NCBI GenBank assembly: GCA_031127185.1
Contig: JARIET010000123.1
Coordinates: 1 to 8,010 of the forward strand
Direction of reading: 5' to 3'
Length of the DNA: 8,010 nt
Source: Gemmatimonadota bacterium
GTDB lineage: Bacteria > Gemmatimonadota > Gemmatimonadetes > Gemmatimonadales > Gemmatimonadaceae
Part shown: positions 1 to 6,420 of the stretch, in pieces
Position numbering within the stretch: position 1 is the first letter of the stretch
How the letters are laid out: every line of letters begins with the position of its first letter
The notes under the pieces: model-generated
Databases searched by the model: none
Seen by the model: the letters and a program-made list of their open reading frames with translations, nothing else
Told to the model about the DNA's origin: nothing
Made by a program: the position numbers and the translations under genes

Positions 1-461
1 CCAAGGGGTTCTACGTCATCCGTGATTTTGCGCCTGGCAAGCCGCGGCATGGCTACGTTATCGCTCAGGGCTCGAGCGCGACGGTGAACTTGGTCTCTGT
101 GTTGCCGAAACTCGGCGCAGCGGGCGTCAACGTCCGGGTGATCGCGGCAATCAGCGAGGAACTCTTCGACCACCAGCCTGCGGCGTATCGCGAGTCAGTG
201 TTGCCAGCGGATGCGCTCGCCGACTTGATGGTCGTGAGCACGGGAACACGACGGGTCTGGCCGCTGAAGAACGTGGGGCCGCTCACCGACGCGTACTCAA
301 TGACTTCCGATTGGGACCACCAGTGGCTCACCGGCGGCCTCGAAGCGGATGTGGTCGCCGAGGCACACCTCGACGCCGACTCGATTGCCACTGGCGTGAA
401 GCGGTTCGCCGCCGACCGGGCGCAACGGATTTCACGCCAGCAAGCGATGCTCAAGCCGTAG
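1..461 (+). CDS. tkt: Transketolase, C-terminal part (5' end outside window)
   Basis: Transketolase is a thiamine-diphosphate enzyme of the cytoplasmic pentose phosphate pathway that moves two-carbon ketol units between sugar phosphates. Only the end of the gene is present. The frame is open from the first complete codon at base 3 to the TAG at 459-461, giving 152 residues of a protein usually about 650-700 long. What remains resembles the C-terminal transketolase domain: a strand and helix around GYVIAQGSSATVNLVSVLP, then GVNVRVIAAISEELF, then AYRESVLP, a hallmark string of transketolase C-termini. A late segment with VVSTGTRRVWPL and DWDHQWLTGG differs from the E. coli enzyme, so this is a divergent branch. 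The catalytic Pyr and TPP domains lie outside the window. The GTG at 84-86 is internal, because the same frame continues upstream with matching sequence. It is convergent with the lipoprotein operon and ends before a strong stem-loop. A transketolase-like paralogue of other specificity is possible. Confidence 0.8.
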   Translation, partial: KGFYVIRDFAPGKPRHGYVIAQGSSATVNLVSVLPKLGAAGVNVRVIAAISEELFDHQPAAYRESVLPADALADLMVVSTGTRRVWPLKNVGPLTDAYSMTSDWDHQWLTGGLEADVVAEAHLDADSIATGVKRFAADRAQRISRQQAMLKP

Positions 462-489
462 GCTCTCGCGGCGCTGCACCTGCAACGCA

Positions 490-529
490 ACGGCGCGCTC
501 CGGATGATCAAGCATCCAGAGCGCGCCGT
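490..529 (+). terminator. Large stem-loop, probable terminator of the transketolase gene
   Basis: An 11-bp perfect inverted repeat (ACGGCGCGCTC at 490-500, GAGCGCGCCGT at 519-529) encloses a second 5-bp perfect arm (GGATG at 502-506, CATCC at 513-517). The two are separated by one C/A mismatch and capped by a 6-base loop at 507-512. On the + strand it is followed by CTTTGCTT, a short T-rich tail, so Rho-independent termination of the + strand gene is the best reading. It lies 28 bases past the transketolase stop and 21 bases past the stop of the opposing gene. The hairpin could therefore also act on the - strand transcript, but that side has no clear T tract. Confidence 0.7.
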
Positions 530-550
530 CTTTGCTTCACATATGGATCG

Positions 551-2488
551 CTACGGAATCACCGGCGCCACACAGGTTGTCCTGGAAAGATCCGTAATCG
601 CACGCGAGACGAGTTCGACGCGGCCCTTGTCCGTCGCCGAGGCGACGTCGCCCTTCACTGCTGTCCCAATCGTCGCGAGCGCGGCATTTCTGCCACCGCA
701 CCCGCCGCGTTCAGCTGCGAGCAGGTCATTGCGGATCGCCGCGATTCGGGCCGGGGAGAGCCCACCATTGCGCTCGAGTTGATCGAGATACGCTCGCGCG
801 AGCGGGAAGCTCGCCGGCCACACGGTATGCGGCTGTTCCTGTGAGTTGAACTGCTCGTAGCGCACCGTCTTCGCCGCATCGATCTCGTTCTGCGACAGGT
901 ACTGGCTCGGCGTGAGTTCGTGAATGTCGAGTCCGCGGGCCTCGTCGGACGAGACGATCACGCCGTTGTACCAGTACGTGGACCAATAACCGCCGCCGGG
1001 GCCGCGATCGAAGAAGCCGATCTCGATGGGCTTCGCGGGATCGGTCCAGTCAAACAGCGTTGCGCCACCCATATAGAACGCCTGAACCATGATGTCGCGG
1101 CCGGGCACCGGGATCAGCGACCCGTTGTGCGCCGTGCAGATCTCCTCGGTCGTCTGCGGCGCCGGCATCTTGTAGTAGCTCTGGAACTTGAGCTCTCCGT
1201 TTTCAACCGTGAAGATGGCGTTTCCACCCCACTCGAGCTTGTCGGTCGCGCGGCAGCGCGGCGCGCCGCCGCCACCCCATTCGTCAGAGAACAGCAGCTT
1301 CGAGCCATCGTTACTGAACGTGGCCGAGTGCCAGAACGACATGTTCGAGTCGGCGACCGACTTCAGGCGCTTGGGATTCTTTGGATCGCGAATGTCAAAG
1401 AGCAGGCCGTAACCCGCGCACGCACCACCCGCGTAGCCAACGCCCGGATAGGCCGTGATGTCGTGGCACCCGCTCTGGCCGACGCCGCCGCCGCGCGCGC
1501 CACCGCCAGCCGGCGGGCCACCAGCACGCCCAGCGCCGGGCGGCGGGCCGCCGGCACGACCGCCACCGGGCGCGGCGCCCGCACGACCGCCCCGTCCACC
1601 ACGACCAGCCGTACCCGTATCACTGGGCGGCGGCGCATGTACAGTACGGCCGCTCAGGTCCGCGAGGAGATGTGGCGAGTTCACGACGGCCGACCGTTCG
1701 GGATTCTTGAGCGGCACCTTGATCACCTCAATGCGGAACCGCGCGCTCGCCGAGTCGCCGGCGGGAGCATCCTGACAATTGGCCAACTCCCTGGACGAGC
1801 GAATCGCAGAATAGCCCGAGACATAGATGTAGATGTTGTCCTTGTCGTTCGGGTCCTGCACGAGCGAGTTGGTGTGCGACCCGCGGCAGGTCTGCACGTT
1901 CATGATCATTCGCGGATTGGCCTTGTCCGAGATGTCGAAAATGCGGACGCCGCGAAACCGATCCATGCTGACTGAGTCGGTGATCGGCGTCGTGCCACAA
2001 TCGTTACGGGCCCCCTGTGACTCGCCGGAGATGAAGAGCAGGTTGCCAAACACGGTGGGATCACCCTGGCTTGTCGGGCAGAGGAACGCCGAAACCAGTT
2101 TCGGCGCCCGCGGGTTTGACATCTCCCAGATCGCAAAGCCGCGATAGTTGCCCTGGATGGCGTAGTTGCCGGTGAAGGCCAGGTCGGAACCCGTCGCGCC
2201 ACGACCCGTGAACACCGTGGGCGCTGGTGAATTCGAGATCAGCCTCATGTTGAATGCCGCCTCGCCCGCCTCACCCACTTTCTCGCCCGGCTTGAGACCA
2301 ATCCGCGGATCAGGGTTCGGCGCCTTGGCGCTCTCCGGGTACCGCATCGGCGGCGAGTTGGAGAGCGAGATGTCACCGGAAATCGTCCGGCCGTCCGCGG
2401 GCCGCGGCGGGCTACCGGGAGTGCTGCTGCGCGCGCAAGCGACACCGAGCACAGCGCCAGCGGCAAGGAATAGTGGAGTGCGACGCAT
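551..2488 (-). CDS. LVIVD-repeat beta-propeller lipoprotein with Gly/Pro/Arg-rich insert
   Basis: Probable envelope-anchored beta-propeller of 645 residues; enzymatic activity unknown. The start gives a basic N-terminus, a hydrophobic stretch and a lipobox-like LGVAC with Cys18, so it is read as a lipoprotein. LVIVD-like blade motifs (hydrophobic strand, D-x-x-x-P turn, strand) appear near residues 117-135 (GFAIWEMSNPRAPKLVSAF), 180-198 (GVRIFDISDKANPRMIMNV), 361-378 and 475-493. Ten cysteines follow the lipobox Cys (137, 164, 201, 238, 341, 357, 412, 451, 597, 639), suggesting disulfides in an oxidising compartment. Four histidines sit in conserved-looking loops: CRGSH (205), GCHD (342), FWHSA (387) and CTAH (454). 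Residues about 293-338 are a low-complexity Gly/Pro/Arg/Ala run interrupting the propeller. It follows the DUF305 gene by 13 bases on the same strand, with only a weak GGAAA ribosome site in the gap, so translation is probably coupled. The fold is fairly sure; the role is not. Confidence 0.85.
   Translation of the reverse strand: MRRTPLFLAAGAVLGVACARSSTPGSPPRPADGRTISGDISLSNSPPMRYPESAKAPNPDPRIGLKPGEKVGEAGEAAFNMRLISNSPAPTVFTGRGATGSDLAFTGNYAIQGNYRGFAIWEMSNPRAPKLVSAFLCPTSQGDPTVFGNLLFISGESQGARNDCGTTPITDSVSMDRFRGVRIFDISDKANPRMIMNVQTCRGSHTNSLVQDPNDKDNIYIYVSGYSAIRSSRELANCQDAPAGDSASARFRIEVIKVPLKNPERSAVVNSPHLLADLSGRTVHAPPPSDTGTAGRGGRGGRAGAAPGGGRAGGPPPGAGRAGGPPAGGGARGGGVGQSGCHDITAYPGVGYAGGACAGYGLLFDIRDPKNPKRLKSVADSNMSFWHSATFSNDGSKLLFSDEWGGGGAPRCRATDKLEWGGNAIFTVENGELKFQSYYKMPAPQTTEEICTAHNGSLIPVPGRDIMVQAFYMGGATLFDWTDPAKPIEIGFFDRGPGGGYWSTYWYNGVIVSSDEARGLDIHELTPSQYLSQNEIDAAKTVRYEQFNSQEQPHTVWPASFPLARAYLDQLERNGGLSPARIAAIRNDLLAAERGGCGGRNAALATIGTAVKGDVASATDKGRVELVSRAITDLSRTTCVAPVIP
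1499..1588 (-). repeat. Imperfect ~30-bp tandem repeat coding a Gly/Pro-rich linker
   Basis: Within the LVIVD lipoprotein gene, residues 301-330 read as three near-copies of a ten-residue unit: GRAGAAPGGG, RAGGPPPGAG and RAGGPPAGGG. On the DNA this is about three imperfect copies of a 30-base GC-rich unit. Related GRGG and ARGGG strings extend the low-complexity zone to about 1475-1615. Such runs commonly change length by slippage, and this one probably forms a flexible loop between propeller blades. Confidence 0.7.
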
Positions 2489-2501
2489 AAGGAATTTCCG
2501 T

Positions 2502-3170
2502 CTAGTGAAGTGGGGGTACGGTCTCGAGCATTCGCAACATCACGTTGATTTCTGCGGACTGGTCCGACACCACATCATTGGCAAACCGAAACACCATGTC
2601 GTCGTGCCCCGCATTGCCGTGGCTGAGCAGGGTGTACACCATATCAATCGCGCCACGGTGGTGGCGGATCATCCCGGTGAGGAAGAGCCGATCGAACGCG
2701 GACCCCCGCGCCTTGTCGAGCGCGGCCATTTCCTCGTCAGACAGCATGCCGGGCATCATCATTTCGTGCGTCATCCCGTTCACTCTCATCACATGGCGCG
2801 TCGCTGTCGAGTCCGGAACCTCCTGCCCGCGCTCGCGAAGCCACCGGCGCATCATTCGGATCTCGTCCCGCTGCGCGACCACGATGCGCTCACAAAGCCG
2901 CTGGACGTCAGCGCGCGCACCGTGCGATGGCGCCCACCCGGCCATGACCACGGCCTGCGCATGGTGCGGGATCATTCCCTGCATGAACTCGACATCGGCA
3001 GGGGCATACGCACGCGCGGCACTGTCGGCGGTGGCCAGCGCCACGGTCATCGCGGCCGACCCCGCGCCGACGACACCGACACCCGGGGCGAGCACAACGC
3101 CCGGGCTTGCGCGCGGCGCCGACCGGCAAGCCACACCCAGCAGGAGCGGGGCGATCAGGTAGCGTCGCAT
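2502..3170 (-). CDS. DUF305-domain lipoprotein, probable metal-binding four-helix protein
   Basis: A 222-residue exported protein of the DUF305 family. Members form ferritin-like helical domains, and the cyanobacterial member CopM binds copper. The N-terminus has basic residues, a hydrophobic core and a lipobox-like LGVAC with Cys15, supporting this ATG. The next Met (41) would remove the signal. Helix motifs in order are EFMQGMIPHHAQAV (61-74, His69-His70), then ERIVVAQRDEIRMMRRWL (94-111). After these come a Met-rich loop around THEMMMPGM (134-142), GMIRHHRGAIDM (166-177, His170-His171), and a last helix ending SAEINVMLRML (205-215). The two HH pairs and the methionines are plausible metal ligands. 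A GAGG lies unusually close to the ATG, about 2 bases away. It is the first gene of an operon with the downstream LVIVD propeller lipoprotein and shares an almost identical lipobox with it. It is divergent from the DsrE-family gene. Family assignment is firm; the bound metal is not shown by the sequence. Confidence 0.9.
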   Translation of the reverse strand: MRRYLIAPLLLGVACRSAPRASPGVVLAPGVGVVGAGSAAMTVALATADSAARAYAPADVEFMQGMIPHHAQAVVMAGWAPSHGARADVQRLCERIVVAQRDEIRMMRRWLRERGQEVPDSTATRHVMRVNGMTHEMMMPGMLSDEEMAALDKARGSAFDRLFLTGMIRHHRGAIDMVYTLLSHGNAGHDDMVFRFANDVVSDQSAEINVMLRMLETVPPLH

Positions 3171-3257
3171 GACCTCAAGAAGGTACCGCTCGGTGTCGCA
3201 GGTGGCGAGCTTATTGCAGATTGAAGTCGACCGTTCGATTACCCGCGAGGATTCCCA
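3171..3257. promoter_or_regulatory. Divergent intergenic region between DUF305 operon and dsrE-like gene
   Basis: These 87 bases must contain the start signals for the DUF305-LVIVD operon (leftward) and the DsrE-like gene (rightward), unless the genes are read from further away. The central part around 3211-3226 is the most AT-rich stretch and the likeliest promoter core. I find no -35/-10 pair with good match and spacing on either strand, and no clear operator palindrome. A GAGGA at 3247-3251 is the ribosome site of the rightward gene. Confidence 0.4.
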
Positions 3258-3791
3258 ATGCGCACACTTGCCGCCCCCGCCGCACTGCTAATTGCCGTCG
3301 CCGCAGCAGGCGCACAGCAACAAACCGGTCCAGTCATTCAAAAAGGCGGAGGACACTTTCCCGTGCCCAACGCGACATTCACCGTCCCAGCGGGCGTGAC
3401 CTACAAGATGGCGTGGGACATTGCGGTAGGATCGGCAAAACCGGGCGACGCCAACGCCGCGTATGACGTGCCGGCCCGATTCGTCAATCAGGCCGCCGTC
3501 ATGGGGATGGCGCGCAGTGCCACGGAACTCGCCGTGGTCATCCATGGCTCTGCGGGGGAAGAGGTGCTCACCAACGACGAGTATCGCGCGCGCAAAGGCG
3601 TCGATAACCCGAACATCGCGCTGCTCGAAGAGATGTCAAAGGCCGGAGTGAAGATCATCATTTGCGGCCAAACCGTTGGGTCGCGGAAAATGCCGCGCGA
3701 CAAGATTCTCCCCTTCGTGCTCGTCGCGCCGTCAGCCACCTGGACGCACGCTGTGCTGCAGCAGCAGGGCTTCAGCATCAACCCGTTCTAG
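3258..3791 (+). CDS. Exported DsrE-family protein
   Basis: A 177-residue protein with a cleavable-looking signal peptide: residues 1-19, an Ala-rich hydrophobic core, probable cut after AGA before QQQ. The start is supported by GAGGA six bases upstream of the ATG and by the signal sequence. The mature part contains the DsrE-like fold: a strand and turn at ELAVVIHGSAGEEV (90-103), helix DNPNIALLEEMSKAG (116-130), strand and loop VKIIICGQTVG (131-141) with Cys136, and a final strand LPFVLVAPSATWTHAVLQQQG (151-171). Classical DsrE/DsrF proteins act in the cytoplasm in sulfur relay through a conserved cysteine. This one belongs to the periplasmic branch, whose function is not established. Cys136 is the only cysteine, so a single-thiol role is the natural guess. 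It is divergent from the DUF305 operon, suggesting shared control, and convergent with the permease gene 26 bases downstream. Family confidence is good; substrate unknown. Confidence 0.85.
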   Translation: MRTLAAPAALLIAVAAAGAQQQTGPVIQKGGGHFPVPNATFTVPAGVTYKMAWDIAVGSAKPGDANAAYDVPARFVNQAAVMGMARSATELAVVIHGSAGEEVLTNDEYRARKGVDNPNIALLEEMSKAGVKIIICGQTVGSRKMPRDKILPFVLVAPSATWTHAVLQQQGFSINPF

Positions 3792-3817
3792 AAGCCGCCC
3801 GGCGCCGCGGGCCTGCG

Positions 3818-6268
3818 TTACTGGGCCCGCAGCGCCTCGGACGGGGCGATTTTTGCGGCTCGCGCCGCCGGCACCCAACACGCGGCCACTCCTATGGCCG
3901 CCATCAGCGCCGACACGCCGGCCAGCGTGACCGGGTCGTTCGCGCCGACGCCGAAGAGCAGCCCCTGAATCAGGCGTGCCAGCATCAGCGAGCCGCCCAC
4001 ACCGATCACAAGGCCGATCGCGACCAGCACGCCCCCCTCACGGAGGATCATCAGCAGAACCTGACCGGGATTTGCCCCCAGGCTCATCCGCACACCGATT
4101 TCACCCGTCCGCGCACTCACCGAGAACGCGAGCACGGCCGCAATGCCGATGGCCGCGATGACGAGCGCGAGGATACTGAACGACCCAATCAGCATCGCAT
4201 TCACACGCCGCGGACCGATGCTCTCATCGCGAATGGCATCGAGCGAAAGGACGCGCTCCACAGGTTGCGTCGGGTCGATGCCCTGCACCACGGCGCGCGC
4301 TGCCGTCGCGAGACCCAACGGGTTGTTCACGGTTGTGCGGATCACAAGGTTGCCGGTGGGGAAAAGTGCTTGGGGAAACGGCACGAACACCGCGCGCACG
4401 GGCGCCGCATCGAGCCCGCCATCCTTCGTGTCGCCGATGATGCCGACCACCGTCATCCAGGCGTCCTCGGGAATTCCAATGAACCGCAGGACGTCGCCCG
4501 TCCAGGCGATGCGACGGCCGATCGGATCGATCGCCGGCCACAGGAGCTTCGCCAGCGTCTGGTTCACGATTGCCACCCGTGGCGCCTTGGCGTCGTCACC
4601 CGCATTGAATTCCCGGCCCGCAATAAGCTTCATGCCTGCGGCCCGGAAATACGCGGTGTCCGCCGTGCGATACTCGGCCGCGGGCTGCGGTTCGCCTGCG
4701 GCGAGGGCACGTCCCTCCGCCTTGACGTCCAGTTGAAACCCCGACGTACGCAGTGGCACGTTTGATCCCACCGCCGCAATCTGCACACCGGGAATTTCCC
4801 TGATCTGCTGCGTCATACGCGCGTAGTTCTGCAGCACGTTGTTGCCGGGACCGAGCGTGGTGAAGTCGACCGGCACTTCCATCGTGAGGACGTTTCGCGT
4901 GTCGAGGCCAGGATCCACGGCCGCGAGCCTCTGCATCGACTTCACCAGGAGCCCCGCACCAGCCAACAGGATCACGGACACGGCGATTTGCGTGACAACA
5001 AGCGCCTGCTGCAGGCGACGTCTGCGTCCGCTCCCGGTGGAGCGGGAGTTGGCTGCGGTAAGTCCCGCACCGAGCTGGTGATCGGCAGCAACGCGTGGCG
5101 CAAACGAGAGCAGGACCGCCGCCACGAGTGAAATCGCAAGCGTGAAGATCAGTACGACACCATCAAGTTGAATCTCCCCGGCGCGATTACTCATGCGTGC
5201 GGTAAAGGCTGAGAGCATTCCCACACCACCGAACGCGATGGCGATACCGAGCACGGCCCCGCCAAGCGCCAGCACGACGTGTTCGAGGAGCAAAAGCCGC
5301 CGCAACCGCGCCGCACCTGCGCCGAGCGCGGCGCGAACCAGCATCTCGTGCTCGCGACGCACGCCGCGCATCAGCGTCAAGTTCGCAACGTTTGCACAGG
5401 CAATGACCAGGACAAACGCCGCAACTCCCATGAGCAGCCAGAGGGTGAGGCGCGCGTCCTTGCCGAGCACTTCCTTGAACGGCGTGACCGTGACCGTGTA
5501 TCCCGAGGCAGCGTCATAAGTGCCGGGGTTCTCGGCGTGCACCCGATCGATGATCTGCTTTACTTCAGCGCGCGCCTCCTCCACCGTCGCCCCGGGCGCG
5601 AGGCGCGCAATCATTTCCGTCATCCGGTGCGTCCGCCCCTGCACCATTGTTGCGCTGACGTGATGTTCCGAAATCACCATGTTCATCAGCGCGTCGATCT
5701 TCTGCGGGTAGTAGGGCGCGGGCTGCAGCACCCCGATCACCTCGGCCGTGCGAGCGCCGACCTTCAGCGATTTTCCGACGATTGACGAATCGCCGCCGAA
5801 GTGGTTCATCCAGTAGTCGTAGGCAAGCATGATCACCGGCGCGACACCCGGACCGTCGTCCTTTGCTGTCGTCTTCTTTCCGAGGATTGGCGCAAGGCCC
5901 ATCACATCGAAGTAGTTGCCGGTCACGAGTCCAACATTGATCTGCGAGGCGCCGTTGTCCTCCAGCAGGTTCAGCGTCAGCGGCGAATACTCGGCGATGT
6001 CGCCAAGCTTTCGGGATGCCTGGCGAAAATCGGTGATCTCGGGGACCGAAAAGGCGATATTCTCACTGCCACGGTTCTCGGCCGACTGCCGCAGGTACAT
6101 CAGGCGGTCGCCCTCGCGGTGCGGCAGCGGCCGCAGCAGCACCCCACGCACGGCGCTGAAGATCGCGGTATTGGCGCCAATCCCCAGCCCGAGCGTAAGG
6201 ATCACGGCAATGGTGAATCCGGGGGAGCGCCCAAGGCTGCGGAGGACGTAGCGGAGTTGTGGCGGCAT
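3818..6268 (-). CDS. ADOP-type orphan ABC permease (duplicated MacB/FtsX modules)
   Basis: An 816-residue inner-membrane protein made of two MacB-like halves. Half one has a first membrane helix at about 17-39 (GFTIAVILTLGLGIGANTAI), a periplasmic MacB-type domain to about 270, and three FtsX-type helices at about 273-298, 328-353 and 368-392. Half two repeats this: helix 422-442, a periplasmic domain to about 685, and helices 689-715, 741-765 and 780-802. The cytoplasmic loops carry the paired motifs RREHEMLVRAALGAG (304-318) and RTGEIGVRMSLGAN (720-733), which in FtsX-like permeases contact the ATPase. The order and length match acidobacterial duplicated orphan permeases (ADOP) without the N-terminal prefix domain. 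No ATPase gene is adjacent, consistent with an orphan. MacB-type systems use the ATPase to drive periplasmic shape changes, exporting lipoproteins, peptides or drugs; the cargo here is unknown. No ribosome site precedes the ATG, and a promoter-like pair places transcription start at or next to it. Confidence 0.92.
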   Translation of the reverse strand: MPPQLRYVLRSLGRSPGFTIAVILTLGLGIGANTAIFSAVRGVLLRPLPHREGDRLMYLRQSAENRGSENIAFSVPEITDFRQASRKLGDIAEYSPLTLNLLEDNGASQINVGLVTGNYFDVMGLAPILGKKTTAKDDGPGVAPVIMLAYDYWMNHFGGDSSIVGKSLKVGARTAEVIGVLQPAPYYPQKIDALMNMVISEHHVSATMVQGRTHRMTEMIARLAPGATVEEARAEVKQIIDRVHAENPGTYDAASGYTVTVTPFKEVLGKDARLTLWLLMGVAAFVLVIACANVANLTLMRGVRREHEMLVRAALGAGAARLRRLLLLEHVVLALGGAVLGIAIAFGGVGMLSAFTARMSNRAGEIQLDGVVLIFTLAISLVAAVLLSFAPRVAADHQLGAGLTAANSRSTGSGRRRRLQQALVVTQIAVSVILLAGAGLLVKSMQRLAAVDPGLDTRNVLTMEVPVDFTTLGPGNNVLQNYARMTQQIREIPGVQIAAVGSNVPLRTSGFQLDVKAEGRALAAGEPQPAAEYRTADTAYFRAAGMKLIAGREFNAGDDAKAPRVAIVNQTLAKLLWPAIDPIGRRIAWTGDVLRFIGIPEDAWMTVVGIIGDTKDGGLDAAPVRAVFVPFPQALFPTGNLVIRTTVNNPLGLATAARAVVQGIDPTQPVERVLSLDAIRDESIGPRRVNAMLIGSFSILALVIAAIGIAAVLAFSVSARTGEIGVRMSLGANPGQVLLMILREGGVLVAIGLVIGVGGSLMLARLIQGLLFGVGANDPVTLAGVSALMAAIGVAACWVPAARAAKIAPSEALRAQ

Positions 6269-6285
6269 GGGTTTTATGCTAACCC
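6269..6285. repeat. Short inverted repeat over the permease promoter
   Basis: GGGTT (6269-6273) and AACCC (6281-6285) form a 5-bp inverted repeat around a 7-base centre that covers the candidate -10 box, directly upstream of the permease ATG. It could be a small operator, but the arms are short and chance is possible. Confidence 0.25.
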
Positions 6286-6304
6286 ATTCGGCGGTCGCTG
6301 ACTA
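6276..6304 (-). promoter_or_regulatory. Candidate leaderless promoter of the permease gene
   Basis: Read on the - strand, TAGTCA (6304-6299) and TAGCAT (6281-6276) are separated by 17 bases. Each matches the sigma-70 consensus at four of six positions. Seven bases separate the end of TAGCAT from the ATG at 6268, so initiation would fall at or within a base or two of the start codon. That would explain the lack of a Shine-Dalgarno sequence. The call rests on pattern only; in GC-rich DNA such partial matches occur by chance. Confidence 0.4.
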
Positions 6305-6420
6305 CTTCATTAGGGGGTGCCGTCAGCCGCGGGGCCGCGCCGGTTGCTGTTGGACGCCGTAGCTTATGGAAGCCGCCGAAGCTTCCCACCGGACCACCAC
6401 CCCCACTCAGAGTGCGCACG
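6286..6420. other. Rest of divergent intergenic region, permease / PD40 gene
   Basis: Together with 6269-6285 this makes a 152-base gap between divergent genes. It should contain the promoter of the rightward PD40 gene, but I see no convincing -35/-10 pair, and no good Shine-Dalgarno just before 6421. A 6-bp inverted repeat (GGAAGC at 6368-6373, GCTTCC at 6381-6386, 7-base loop) lies about 35 bases upstream of the ATG and would fall in the mRNA leader. The stretch 6325-6345 is very GC-rich. Confidence 0.4.

Noticed and set aside
920..1975. Long open frame (351 codons) on the + strand inside the LVIVD lipoprotein gene
   Set aside because: It is antisense to a gene with signal peptide, lipobox and blade motifs. 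Its own product is Arg/Ala-rich without recognisable domains, as expected for shadow frames in GC-rich DNA.
2166..3224. Open frame (352 codons) on the + strand across the DUF305/LVIVD junction
   Set aside because: It lies opposite two well-supported genes, has no domain signature, and runs through both coding regions and their gap.
3214..3242. TTGCAG ... GATTAC as a promoter for the DsrE-like gene
   Set aside because: The -10 match is weak, and the transcript start would fall in the ribosome binding site at 3247-3251, destroying it.
3807..3830. GC hairpin (GCGGGCC / GGCCCGC) between the DsrE-like and permease genes as a terminator
   Set aside because: It is only 7 bp with a 10-base loop, has no T tract on either strand, and its right arm lies inside the permease coding end. 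Overlapping alternative pairings exist in this GC-rich stretch.
3662..4765. Open frame (367 codons) on the + strand overlapping the DsrE-like gene end and the permease
   Set aside because: It overlaps the DsrE-like gene in another frame, then lies antisense to the permease. Its composition (R, H, D-rich) has no family resemblance.
6368..6386. Inverted repeat GGAAGC / GCTTCC as a riboswitch or attenuator
   Set aside because: A single 6-bp stem with no conserved core or T tract is not enough; it is mentioned only as part of the leader region.
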